Shown: piece by piece, positions 26,701-36,059 of the stretch
Layout: the number at the start of each line of letters is the position of its first letter
How positions within the stretch are numbered: position 1 is the stretch's first letter
Source of the DNA: Cylicocyclus nassatus
Taxonomy: Eukaryota; Nematoda; Chromadorea; Rhabditida; Strongylidae
Assembly (NCBI GenBank): GCA_958299035.1
Contig: CATQJL010000305.1
Coordinates: 31,757,733 to 31,821,732, forward strand
Length of the DNA: 64,000 bases
Direction of reading: 5' to 3'
Notes under the pieces: model-generated
Seen by the model: only the letters and a program-made list of their open reading frames with translations
Database searches by the model: none
Told to the model about the DNA's origin: nothing
Made by a program: the position numbers and the translations under genes

Positions 26701-29700
26701 CCATTTCCAGTTTTTTCGAATTTTTTCTGTGGAGGTCTTTTCGCAAGGATGTAACGCAACGTCTGTGTAACATAAAAGATTCCAGTAAGCACTGTTCGAT
26801 AGTACTGTCCTTGTAGATTATCGTGCGCTCAAGAGTAGCTGCAGACTGTCTCCCAAAAGAGATAGAAGCGTTGGTGAATTTTGGAAAAATCACGCGTTTC
26901 TAAATTCTACTCGCCGTAACTTCCTTCGGAACGAACATATTCTGAATCCGAAGGAAGCTTTGTGCTCAGTTCATCAAAGCAAGTCTTTCGATATACAGCA
27001 TATTCTTGATATTCCGATTTCAAGATTCTCAAATCTTTCTGTAGACGTCTTTTCGTGAAGGTGTAAAGCAGCGCGCATTGCCCCTAGTAGACTCCACAAG
27101 GACCTTTCGATAATACTTTTTCTGTAGATTACGCAGCGCTAAAAAGTGGTCACAGACATCTTTCCATAGGAGTCAGAAGGGCTGGTGAATTCTGGAAAAA
27201 TCGTGTCGTTCTAAATTTTTCTCAACGTAACTCTAAAATATGAAGATCTCTTGCTAAGCTCTTGTAAAGCTTTCTCTTGTAAAGCAGCGAGCATTGTCCC
27301 GATAAAATTCCAGCAAGGTTGTTTCGATAACACTTTTTCTGCAGATTATGATGCGCTAAATAGAAGCCGCAGAATTTCAAAGGAAATAGAAGGGCTGGTA
27401 AATTGTGGAATAATCTTGTCGTCCCAAATCCTACTCGACAGCCCTAGAATACGAAGTCTTGCTAAACAGATGTGATTTTCGTAATCAGCAGGTCTGATAA
27501 CCTCTATGAACAAGTTTTCCGAGATGTTCGGGTGATTTCATTTTTTCTCATTTTACGCTCTGAAGCTGGCCGATGGATTTTAGTCAAAATGTTCATGCTC
27601 TTAAATTCTAAGGAAACTTCGCTTATAGAGATTCTCGAACACGCTCTTTACGAAAATCGTGGTCTTTGAGGATTACAGGGTCTTCTTGGAGAGATACGGT
27701 GAGGTGACTGTAACTGCATCTCGAAAGCTCGTAACTTCGCCTCCACCTCTCGAAAGTTCGTAAATTTGCCTGCACTTTTCGCGAATTTGTCAGAAAACTT
27801 GCCTGCTTGCTTCTCCAAGTCAAAATCACTGGGAACTGTGCTATCAAAAGGTCCATGCTCAGGCTCCAGTCTATAAAATTCGCCGAGTTACGAGCCTATG
27901 AAAACACGTTCTAATGAATTTTGCTCAAAATGTAAAGATCGCAAATCTCGTCGCACCGTGAGTGCTTGTACAACACGCTGATCAAATATTTTCACATTCT
28001 TAATGGATCTTATTGTGAGATTTGGTGATTTGAGCTCTAGCCACAAAACAGCTTTGATATTCAATTGCTGAAGCACACGCAAGCACCATATTTAATACAG
28101 TGGAGTTATTGAGCGAAGCGAACATAATATCCGCAATTCGAGTGTCATACAAGCACTCACGGTGGAATTTCGACGAAATTTGCGATCTTTACATTTTGAG
28201 CAAAATTCATGAGAACGTTTTTTCATAGGCTCGTAACTCGGCGAATTTTATGGACTGGAGCCTGAGTCTTGCGCCGTTCGATAGCACATCTCCTAGTAAC
28301 TTTGACTAGTAAAGCAAGCAGGCAGGTTCTTTGACAGACACGTGAGAGGTGGAGGCGAAGTTACGAGCTTTCGTGATGCAGTTACAGTCACCTCACCGTA
28401 TCTCTCCAAGAAGACCCTGTAATCCTCAAAGACCACGATTTTCGTAAAGAGCGTGTTCGAAAATCTCTATAAGCGAAGCTTCCTTACAATTTAAGAGCAT
28501 GAACATTTTGACCAAAATCCATCGGCCAGCTTCAGAGCGTAAAACGAGAAAAAATGAAATCACCCGAACATCTCGGAAAACTTGTTCATAGAGGTTATCA
28601 GACCTGCTGATTACGAACATCACATCTGTTTAGCAAGACTTCGTATTCTAGGGCTGTCGAGTAGGATTTGGGACGACAAGATTATTCCACAATTTACCAG
28701 CCCTTCTATTTCCTTTGAAATTCTGCGGCTTCTATTTAGCGCATCATAATCTGCAGAAAAAGTGTTATCGAAAAAACCTTGCTGGAATTTTATCGGGACA
28801 ATGCTCGCTGCTTTACACCTTCACGAAAAGACGTCTACAAAAAGATTTGAGAATCTTGAAATCGGAATATCAAGAATATGCTGTATATCGAAACTTGCTT
28901 TGATGAACTGAGCACAAAGCTTCCTTCGGATTCAGAATATGTTCGTTCCGAAGGAAGTTACGGCGAGTAGAATTTAGAAACGCGTGATTTTTCCAAAATT
29001 CACCAACGCTTCTATCTCTTTTGGGAGACAGTCTGCAGCTACTCTTGAGCGCACGATAATCTACAAGGACAGTACTATCGAACAGTGCTTACTGGAATCT
29101 TTTATGTTACACAGACGTTGCGTTACATCCTTGCGAAAAGACCTCCACAGAAAAAATTCGAAAAAACTGGAAATGGAATATCGAGAGCATACTGTATATC
29201 AAAATATTTGCCTCGACGATCTGAACACAATGCTGCTTCTGGATTCGGAATATATTCATTCCGAAGGAAGTTATGGCGTTGCGTACTCTGCGTGATTCGC
29301 ATGGTTTCGCGGATCCTGAAATGTCGCGAACTTCCCGGATTATCGCGCACTTTGGCAGAAATCCCCGAATTCCGCGAAGTTCACGGAAATGTTGACATTC
29401 TGTGCGCGGTATTGTGGTCTTGAGCAGATCTTAAAACAAATTTGATCAGAGTGGCTCTCTACCATACTCCTATAGTATACTGTCTATGTGTCATCAGCGA
29501 CAGATCAATGGTAATACTGTTATCAGCACACTGAATTCAACCAAAATAATAATCGATAATTTTGAAAACTAATTTTGTATTCGGAATCCCCATGCTCGAT
29601 TACCCCCCTATGCAAACTCCCAGCCCCGTAGGTGAACTCTGCAAAAAAATCGATAAAAATCGATAAAATCGATATCGATCGATGACGAAAAGTAGCCTAT

Positions 29701-32700
29701 GACACCCGCCGGGGCCCGAAATGTATGTGTGCCAAGTTTGGTCCGGATCGGTTCAGAAATGGATTTTTCTATTCGGAACATACGTACAGACAAACAGACA
29801 AACAGACGTTCAGCTTCATATATAAGATGATGCGTCTCGTCAAGCTGAATCGAACGGTGTCCTCGGATTCAGAATTCGTCCATTCTGAAGCGAGATATGG
29901 CTAAATTGACGATCATTCCGGCGCACTGCAGCAAAGTGTGGCGCACTCTGCCGCACTCCGGCGCACTGTGGCGGAGTGTGGTGGAGTGCGCCGCAGTCCG
30001 TCGACTTTTTTGACGAATTATGAGCGGTATTGTAGCGCTTCGGCGCTTTTTTTGACAATGAACTGTATGTGGTGCCGGGCGGAGCCGTGTAATTCAGCTA
30101 GTCCTACTTGTGTTCTGTCTCAGCGAAGTTGAGGTTCTTACTCCTTACACGTTGATGGTCGTCCCCAGCAGCCTTGCGCACAGCGTCTCGTTCAACTTTG
30201 TAAGCGTGCCAGACTCAACCTTTCTTGTTCCACAGTTAAGAAAATTTTCATCTCATTGTCAACGATTGGTCACCTCGAAATTTTCGAGGTGACCAATCGA
30301 GACCTCGAGAGAAGATGATGTAGAGCTTCTGTTACCTCTTTCGATAATGTTGATTGCTGTTAAATTTCTTTCCCAGGTTCTACCTAACGACGTAATCCAA
30401 TCAAGCACTGCTACTTTATATTATCAAAAGAGATACCTGGAAAAGTAGCCGCACATCTTTGATATTTGGAATGTCTTTTTTCGCTCCTTTAGCAACTTGC
30501 TGTAAAGACTGGCTTTTATTTTGAAGGTTATTAGTGACTACAAGAAGTAGTAACCTACTTTGCGAATTTTATACAGCACCGCAACATAGGCAACGATATT
30601 GACGGTGTTCGCCACTGTAAAAGCAGCCAAATCCAGGAGCTTACACCTGCAAAGGAGAGAAAATGTAGAATTTATTGGTCATCATTTGAGTATGTGCTAG
30701 AAATCATAACTTATAATAACGGGCTAAGGGCTGTTTACGTTTGTCTGTCTGTCTGTCTGTGTGAATCTCTGTCTGTCACGAAATTCGTAGAGGTGTTCCA
30801 GCCAACGTCCTGAGCCCAAATTTTGCATAGCGCACGCTAACAGCATGAAAGCTCACTATACAAAAGCATAAGCGGATCCGTTGAGTGGATCCATTGAAAA
30901 TTGCGCGTCAAACGGATCCACCTGGCTTCTGGCCAGCAAATTTGGGTCCGTAGTACTACTTTTTGCAGGGTTAAGGATATATTTGACAAGCTAATGTGCA
31001 AGCCACGGATTTTAGCCTAAAAAAGTAATGAAAAGTCTACTACTTTACGAAAACAGCGTCAAGAAGCATTCGCTGTGTAAACGGTCAATTTTTTAGGATT
31101 CTACATCATTTGAGAAGATTTTTGCACAGCGATGTAGCCCGCTATGTTTATTGTCCTTACGGCGACTACCAAGCCATAAAAATTTCAAAAACCTACTCGA
31201 ATTTGCATCTGTTCTTCTGGGAAAGATTTTATCCACGCGAAAATACCGATCTCACATGGAAAACCTCTACGAATGAGTAGTCGTTTACGAATTATTCGTG
31301 ATAGCCTACATAGCGCGGTGAGTTTCAATGTCATTATTATGCGGGAATAAGTAAGGCATACAGAAAATAGGGCCGGTGCGAGCCTCTGCGAAGCAGAGGT
31401 GACGCAGTGGTGATAACATAAGCTAGAGAAGGATGGTTGGTTGGAGCAAATTCTTGGGATAAAGTGAATATAGCAGTTTTTTTACTTTTATCTAGCGGTG
31501 ATATCAAACTTTGACAACCTCCATCATTCCAGTCCTACAGCAGACGGCTATGATTTTGAGGCTAGCCTGTTTATGTAAAGCAGGCTGGCACTTGTGCTCG
31601 TCTCGCTTGAATACGCGAGGATTAGAACTTTATTGTGTACGTTTGTTCAAAGATTTATGATTAAAGAACTGCTTTGAATATTCTGTAGAACCTCGTCCGA
31701 CACATGGCGCACGGCTTCACAAAACCGTGAGTACCTGAATTTTGTTGATACTTTAGCAACAAATTCGGACTTTTGAATAATTTGGGGTGAAAATTTCATT
31801 GGTTAAAGGTCGCATTTCAAAACAGAAACGCTTCTAAAAAAATTTTTTTTAGTTCTTCCACTGCAATCAGTCTAGAGTTTTTTCTGATTCGTAAGATATA
31901 GAGAGCGAAAGTGGGCCATTTGAGATGCCGTGAACATGTCATACAGAGCCGTTCTGCCCATTGAGTCCGTGCATAACAAATGAAGCCAACATCGCGCAAT
32001 CTCACTGAAGCGGCGCCTTTCGACTTTTGTGCACGCTAATATCAACGGCACGGGAAATTTGTTTCCAAATCTGTCTTCTGTATAGCAGACTAAGCGGACA
32101 GCTTTCGACTTGCATGCATTTGCACGGACAGCATAAAAAAACGACGGGTTTCCTTGCGATAGCACAAGCCGGTGCAAGTTGTCTGCTAAATACGGTAGCG
32201 ACGACAGGTTTGAGGATAAATTACTCGGTCTGGATGAATAATTTGCGCTGCCGCCTGCACAGTGCCTCCAGAGGAAGAATAAGGTTTCACGTGAGGCACA
32301 CGTGCCAGATATGCCTGGAGCGTTGCATTGAAGGTACTCACATTTTCCTACCATACATTCATGTTTATGTTTTCTTGTAGGAGCAAGGACAGACGAATTG
32401 CAATCATATAATTCCGAGTTAGCCTCACTCTCGTTTGATAATAGGGGCGCATGCATAAATGACTCCGCTGGTAGAGGAGTGTAACTCAAAAAAGCTTCAT
32501 AATCAAAAAGCTCTGAAAATCGGTTTTCGTGTTTGCTTGTCCTCAAGTTTTTTACTGCCCTTTATCATGATTATATTGAACAAAAGCGTACTGTTGTGTA
32601 AATCGCCTTTCCCAGCATTTTGTATGCAGATGATGCCCAGCGCTCACAAACTTTTCTTGCAAGTGGTTCTTGCACTGTTTGGAAACATCGCGAAGTTTGC

Positions 32701-35700
32701 TGTTTACCTAATCCGATGTTGCCGGGCTTCTTATTGATAAAAAGAATGAGTTGTTAGATTGCTGAAAATTTTAATAGACCTCGGAGTTTAGAGCTCTGTT
32801 TGAACATAACATTTTTAACTTCTCTCTCTACAAATCATTCGCTTTTTGGAACATGCTTAGCACTGCTGGATGATGTTGCATAATCAGTGCAATTTCGAGT
32901 TGTTTTTACCAATTTCGGATTGAAAATTACTTTGAGGAGAAAGCGGTGAAAAGACGTTTTGTACAACAATAGAAGTCCTATTCATGTTTAGTAAAGAGCA
33001 ATAGAAATACTTGAGAGCAAGTTGAAAGTTAATTCAGATCTGAGAAAGTTGAAAATATGGAATAAAAATCTTTTTTAACCGCACTTTCCTCCTCGGCGAG
33101 GATGTGTACGTATGCGACTCTGACAGCATTTGCGTTCCTGTTATGAGAAGCTTTATGAACTTAAAAGCGCGAGACAATGATTAAGGCTGCCTGTAATCGG
33201 CAAATTCTTCATTGATCATCGCTTCAATCGTCATTTAAAAAAATATAACCAACTGAGAATCAGAATCCTTGTATGCGGAGCTATAGTTATAGGTATCTTG
33301 CACTAGAGCACAAGATGGGTAGAGCTTGGGAATTGAATAAGCAAAACCAAGTATGTAGCAAAAGAGCAGCAGAAATAGTGTACTTCTATCGCCAAAAATT
33401 GAGTTGTAGTACCAAGGATATACTACGCAGACCAATCTGTAATGGAGACATATATGCTTACGTAGCTGTAATTTGGTAAAGTATTAGGTTGGTGCAAAAA
33501 TAATGCGCGTTTTTCTAGCGCTTGTGTCAGGACAACTTTTTCCAACAAACTTTCTTCTTCGAGATAAACTTTGCGTACTCCCAACAAGCTCTTTTCATGC
33601 TCTATCCAATGGAGCTTGAAACTGGCTTCTGGCCTCAATCTTCAAAAATTTATAGAGCTCTACACAACCGCAATCAAATTCAGAATTTCAATGCATTTAC
33701 TTTTATGGCCAGAGTTCAAGCGCGAATAAAGGCATTTTTTTGAAAAGCTAGCTAATGTATGTAAGAGAAACTGTCTACATTATATACACTCCACTGTCTT
33801 CTTGGAAATTATCTAGACTGAGAATTTAGCGCCTCAACATGAGTAGAGGCTTTGATTATTCCGTAGCCCATAAAATTTCTTTGAAGAAGACAAAGCGCCA
33901 AAGCTTTGCTCATTTCTATAAGCTTAAGGGTGGGTATGATCAATTAAAAACGAGGTTTCAAAAAAATTTTTTTTGCTTATCAATTCACCTTTTTCGGCCG
34001 GTTGGTGGTATGATTATTCCTGAACGTGCGCTGCATTGCGAAAAGTCTGCTGCTTCTAACGGTCGTTACCGCACTGAGAAATGTAAAAAGAAAGTTATAA
34101 CACGTCAAAATGAGAACTCGCAAAAGGCGCATTACTTTTGCACCAGCCTAATATGTAGCCAAACTATAAGGCTGTATTCGTATTGGTCCGGAAGTTTGGG
34201 AACAGTTCCAGCACAGCGTTCGAAATGTTCCCGGACTTGGGGATCAGTAAACACAGCCTAAGGACTATGAAGGACGCATCTTGCAAATTACAATGAAGAG
34301 CATGCACTAATTGTCCTCGATCAAAACTTCTAACAAGGGAAAGAAAGATACTTGGTCGAAGTGGCGTTTCCATAGGAAATATATACTACCCTATAGAGCA
34401 TGGAATGCTGATTCCGAATCTGCTTTTGATACCTGCAAAGCGCTTTTGGGGTGGGAGTTTTGACAGTTTTTTGAGGCTAAAATCCAAGGTTTTGATTAAG
34501 GTAAAAACGAGTGTTGAGGTCTTCCCAGCGCTTGAATGGAGTAACGACTAGCTCAAGTTTACACTGCACGAAGAGTCTTGACAGTTACGATTCCCTCAAG
34601 CTCACAGACTACAGTTTTCGAGAGATTTTATTTTAGCTGCGTCGAGGAAACGCCGATTCGACCAAGTTCCTTTCTTTAAAGAAATGGAACCAGGGCTCAG
34701 CACAGCTGGCACCGGGTCAAGCTGGATATCGTTTTTAGCGCGGAAAGCAAAGGGGATATTGTTTCTACAGGGGCCGAGGCGGAGAACTACCGCAAAAATG
34801 CCGCCGGCATGCCACCGGCATGCCATTGGCAAGCTGTCCATCAACAAACAAAGGCGTTGTTTTCAGCCAAAACGCAATAGTATGACACCAAATTTGGTGT
34901 GTGCATGCGCGTTGGTGGACCGGAACTACGGGCCAAAAATTTATGAACACTTATGTGAATGAAAGCTGTGCCCAACTTATTTCTGAATTAGCTGGCACCG
35001 TGCCAGCTGGGTGCCAGCTGAGCTGGCACCGACACTTTGCTCACATAAGTTTTCATACTTTTTTACATAAAATGTATCTACACTGTAAAAGATTACATAC
35101 GGAGAAGAAACAGTTTCATAATGTTCTCTTTTCAGCGTTTTATAGCAATTTGAAAACCACTCGGTCCGCTCCGCCGTAATAAAATCTGCTTTTTCTGCTT
35201 CTCAAGATGTGATTCGACCACTTAAAAAGCTCAGAAAGCTGTGAAAAGTTTTTTCATGAAATCAGAAATGCATGAAAACACTACTACATTTTTTTACATA
35301 ATATAAAAATGATGACGGGTTTTTAAAACAAGTCAAAAGGGACTTCGTTTTGAAATTTCCCTGGTGTCAGCTCGTGCCGAGCCCTGAATGGAACTCTAAA
35401 AAAGGCAAAATAACGGTTGAGAAGAAAGGTAGGCTTAAATTTTCTTATCAGAGTTCAGCCAGAACACCGATCTTATTCATTTCTTGATCACCAGTCTTAA
35501 CCAGAATTTCTGTGCCTGTTTATAAGTTTATACATGCGCTTGACAACAAACTGCTCTGCCGTCTGTTGCAAACGTGTACCCTGTGGCTGGTGGAAACTGG
35601 CAACTTCCCACCTGTTTATTGCCATCAGGACAAAGTGGATGACCACTGTGAGACTGGAAAGTTGAAAAAAGTACAGCATGTGTTTGTCACTAAACTCGTT

Positions 35701-35971
35701 GGCAAATGTCTCGTGTAATAAAATAGAAGGGGCTACATAGACTAAAACAATTGACGCCATTCCAGTCTCGCATAATGAAAGAGAGATAACGATCCAGTAG
35801 CTGAAGTGATGTTGTTTGTTCAAAAATGATATAGATGCTTTACCTTGTGAATTTTCGCATTCCATTATCACTGCCGATCAGGAAGATTAGTAGTGAATTT
35901 GCAGCTACGGCTATGATAGATTGCATAAACCATGTAACGGCGACGATAAGATCCATGTCTTCTTGTAGCAT
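17755..35971 (-). CDS. Nematode serpentine chemoreceptor (7TM GPCR, Srx-like), 6 exons, 300 aa
   Basis: Exons (minus strand): 35844-35971, 35612-35800, 33254-33436, 30559-30646, 17959-18126, 17755-17901. All six join GT-AG in consistent phase (2,2,2,0,0) to one 300-codon frame ending in TGA. Visible landmarks in order: TM1 with IAVAANSLLIFLIG; TM2 with YWIVISLSL; TM3 ending HFVLMAINR followed across the splice by LVCVVYPWYYNSIF; TM4 LFLLLFCYILGFAY; a second-loop Cys in LYPSC; TM5 VANTVNIVAYVAVLYKIRK; TM6 from REFDMFYLQFLAG; and TM7 NPAIYLIVNN followed by a basic tail. The AINR...P..Y...F pattern and NPxIYL fit the Srx class best; Srsx or Srt are alternatives. Introns are 43, 2175, 2607, 12432 and 57 nt. 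Expected role: plasma-membrane odorant or peptide receptor in sensory neurons. Ligand unknown. Confidence 0.84.
18301..18628. mobile_element. MITE with TTAAAGGCAG ends
   Basis: Left end CTTAAAGGCAGTGTCCCCGC and inverted right end GCGCTGCCTTTAAG, about 328 bp, GC-richer than flanks. It starts 55 bp beyond a chance frame upstream of receptor exon 5, within intron 4. Confidence 0.65.
19086..19360. repeat. Array of GATA (CTTATCTG) motifs in a foldback
   Basis: At least ten CTTATCTG/CAGATAAG words, seven of them within 19235-19355 at 13-27 bp spacing as GCGGACTTATCTG. The left end (CAGATAAGTC...CCTCCCATCA) is mirrored by the right end, so it is also a small inverted repeat. AGATAAG is the core of nematode gut GATA-factor sites. 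Confidence 0.65.
20188..20262. repeat. 75-bp near-perfect hairpin
   Basis: TTAATGGGGTGTGGCACAAC with its complement GTTGTGCCACACCCCATTAA, joined through AAGCTGTG and CACAGCTT. The preceding ~130 bp is shared with the hairpin at 43424. Confidence 0.85.
21218..21700. repeat. Degenerate ~115-bp tandem repeats
   Basis: Four imperfect units marked by ACC.TA.TAACTC/C, ATATC..CAGTCAGCATGT and GACGAAGTTTAGAGCAAAT. Related single units are at about 20730-20900, 24300-24420, 24950-25060 and 43000-43080. Confidence 0.55.
21690..21979 (-). mobile_element. Helitron-like 5' part
   Basis: Minus strand from TATATATAAAGCTGAACTTT through GTACGTATGTTCCGAATAGA, GATCCGGACCAAACTTGGCA and TCATCGATCGATATC. 3' end not found. 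Confidence 0.55.
22062..22763 (-). pseudogene. BEL/Pao LTR-retrotransposon gag relic
   Basis: Minus-strand frames give the order expected for BEL/Pao Gag: an N-terminal KGLVTKRND from an ATG at 22763, an acidic coiled-coil-like stretch, then the DUF1759-type block (PIPTFTGKKLKWDNFW) and LSGKAKQSVSRF further on. Several in-frame stops and at least one frameshift near 22290 separate the pieces. No protease, reverse transcriptase or integrase follows. It lies in chemoreceptor intron 4, antisense to nothing and in the same orientation as the host gene. 22764-23290 upstream may be leader or LTR remnant. Confidence 0.72.
23312..23865. mobile_element. Mariner-type MITE, one end recognised
   Basis: Left end TACAGGGTGTCTCAAAGTAT then GTTTGATCGTTGG and the conserved block AACTC/AAATTTACAGTATGGAGCGAATC. 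The right half resembles that of 39018-39695 but the terminal repeat was not found. Confidence 0.5.
24010..24241 (-). mobile_element. Helitron-like 5' part
   Basis: Minus-strand copy of the same block (ATATATGAAGCTAAATGTCT, GTATGTTCCGAATAGAAATT, TATCAATCGATATCG). 3' end not found. Confidence 0.55.
24605..24830. mobile_element. Mariner-type MITE, left part only
   Basis: Left end TACAGGGTGTCCCAAAAGTA followed by the conserved GATCGTTGATACATC and GAGCTGGCTTCAACTTA block. No matching right end was found, so it is a relic. Confidence 0.5.
25825..30032. repeat. Element C: 4.2-kb nested palindromic foldback element
   Basis: Outer ends CAATACCGCTCATAATTCGT with TA on both flanks; arms of about 2.1 kb. 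Inside, a second pair of ends CAATACCGCGCACAGAATGT lies at 26463 and 29414. Between outer and inner ends each arm carries a Helitron-like 5' piece. Subterminal repeats of GCGCCGGAGTGCGGCAGAGT type (25853-25960 and 29915-30005). It sits in chemoreceptor intron 4. Confidence 0.92.
30073..30100 (+). mobile_element. Helitron-like 3' terminus
   Basis: GCCGGGCGGAGCC hairpin followed by GTGTAATTCAGCTAG and T, the classical Helitron 3' end (hairpin then CTAG inserted before T). It lies 40 bp right of element C, suggesting that C inserted into or next to a Helitron. Confidence 0.6.
30264..30299. repeat. 36-bp perfect hairpin
   Basis: GATTGGTCACCTCGAAA followed directly by TTTTCGAGGTGACCAATC. In chemoreceptor intron 4 near its 5' end. 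Confidence 0.85.
30716..31427 (+). mobile_element. Helitron-like element, second family
   Basis: 5' part GTTTACGTTTGTCTGTCTGT with CTGTCACGAAATTCG; 3' part with hairpin GCCTCTGCGAAGCAGAGG then GATAACATAAGCTAG. No Rep/helicase frame. In chemoreceptor intron 3. Confidence 0.5.
31872..32546 (-). CDS. Unrecognised 224-codon open frame inside chemoreceptor intron 3
   Basis: A single uninterrupted frame from ATG at 32546 to TAG at 31872 on the same strand as the chemoreceptor, lying in its third intron. It is the longest gap-free open frame in the window. It has 11 or so cysteines, no obvious signal peptide or membrane segment, and a Ser/Asn-rich middle (SNLSSNLSS). No family is recognised. It could be an intronless nested gene, an exon of an unrelated gene, or a chance frame in GC-richer DNA. 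No expression signal was found. Confidence 0.3.
   Translation of the reverse strand: MRTSKHENRFSELFDYEAFLSYTPLPAESFMHAPLLSNESEANSELYDCNSSVLAPTRKHKHECMVGKCEYLQCNAPGISGTCASRETLFFLWRHCAGGSANYSSRPSNLSSNLSSLPYLADNLHRLVLSQGNPSFFYAVRANACKSKAVRLVCYTEDRFGNKFPVPLILACTKVERRRFSEIARCWLHLLCTDSMGRTALYDMFTASQMAHFRSLYLTNQKKL
33484..34151. mobile_element. Mariner element remnant (cecropia/Hsmar-type ends)
   Basis: Ends TTAGGTTGGTGCAAAAATAA and inverted TTACTTTTGCACCAGCCTAA, each next to TA. This terminal repeat is characteristic of the cecropia-type mariner group. The interior has no full transposase. A lone related end lies at about 40010 (TTAGGGTGGTGCAAAAG). Located in chemoreceptor intron 2. Confidence 0.78.
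34684..35393. mobile_element. DNA element with CAGGGCTCGGCAC-type ends
   Basis: Left AACCAGGGCTCAGCACAGCT and inverted right CGTGCCGAGCCCTGAATGGA. Between are GC-rich GCATGCC/GCTGGCACC short palindromes. A relative with the same ends is at 41312-42146. No coding content recognised. Lies in chemoreceptor intron 2. Confidence 0.6.
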
Positions 35972-36059
35972 GTCCTCAATGTAAAAATTTTGCTCGTTAC
36001 CATTTAGTGTGATATATGGGTTTGTTTAGAGTAACATGCAGCTTGAGCTTGCGTACATA

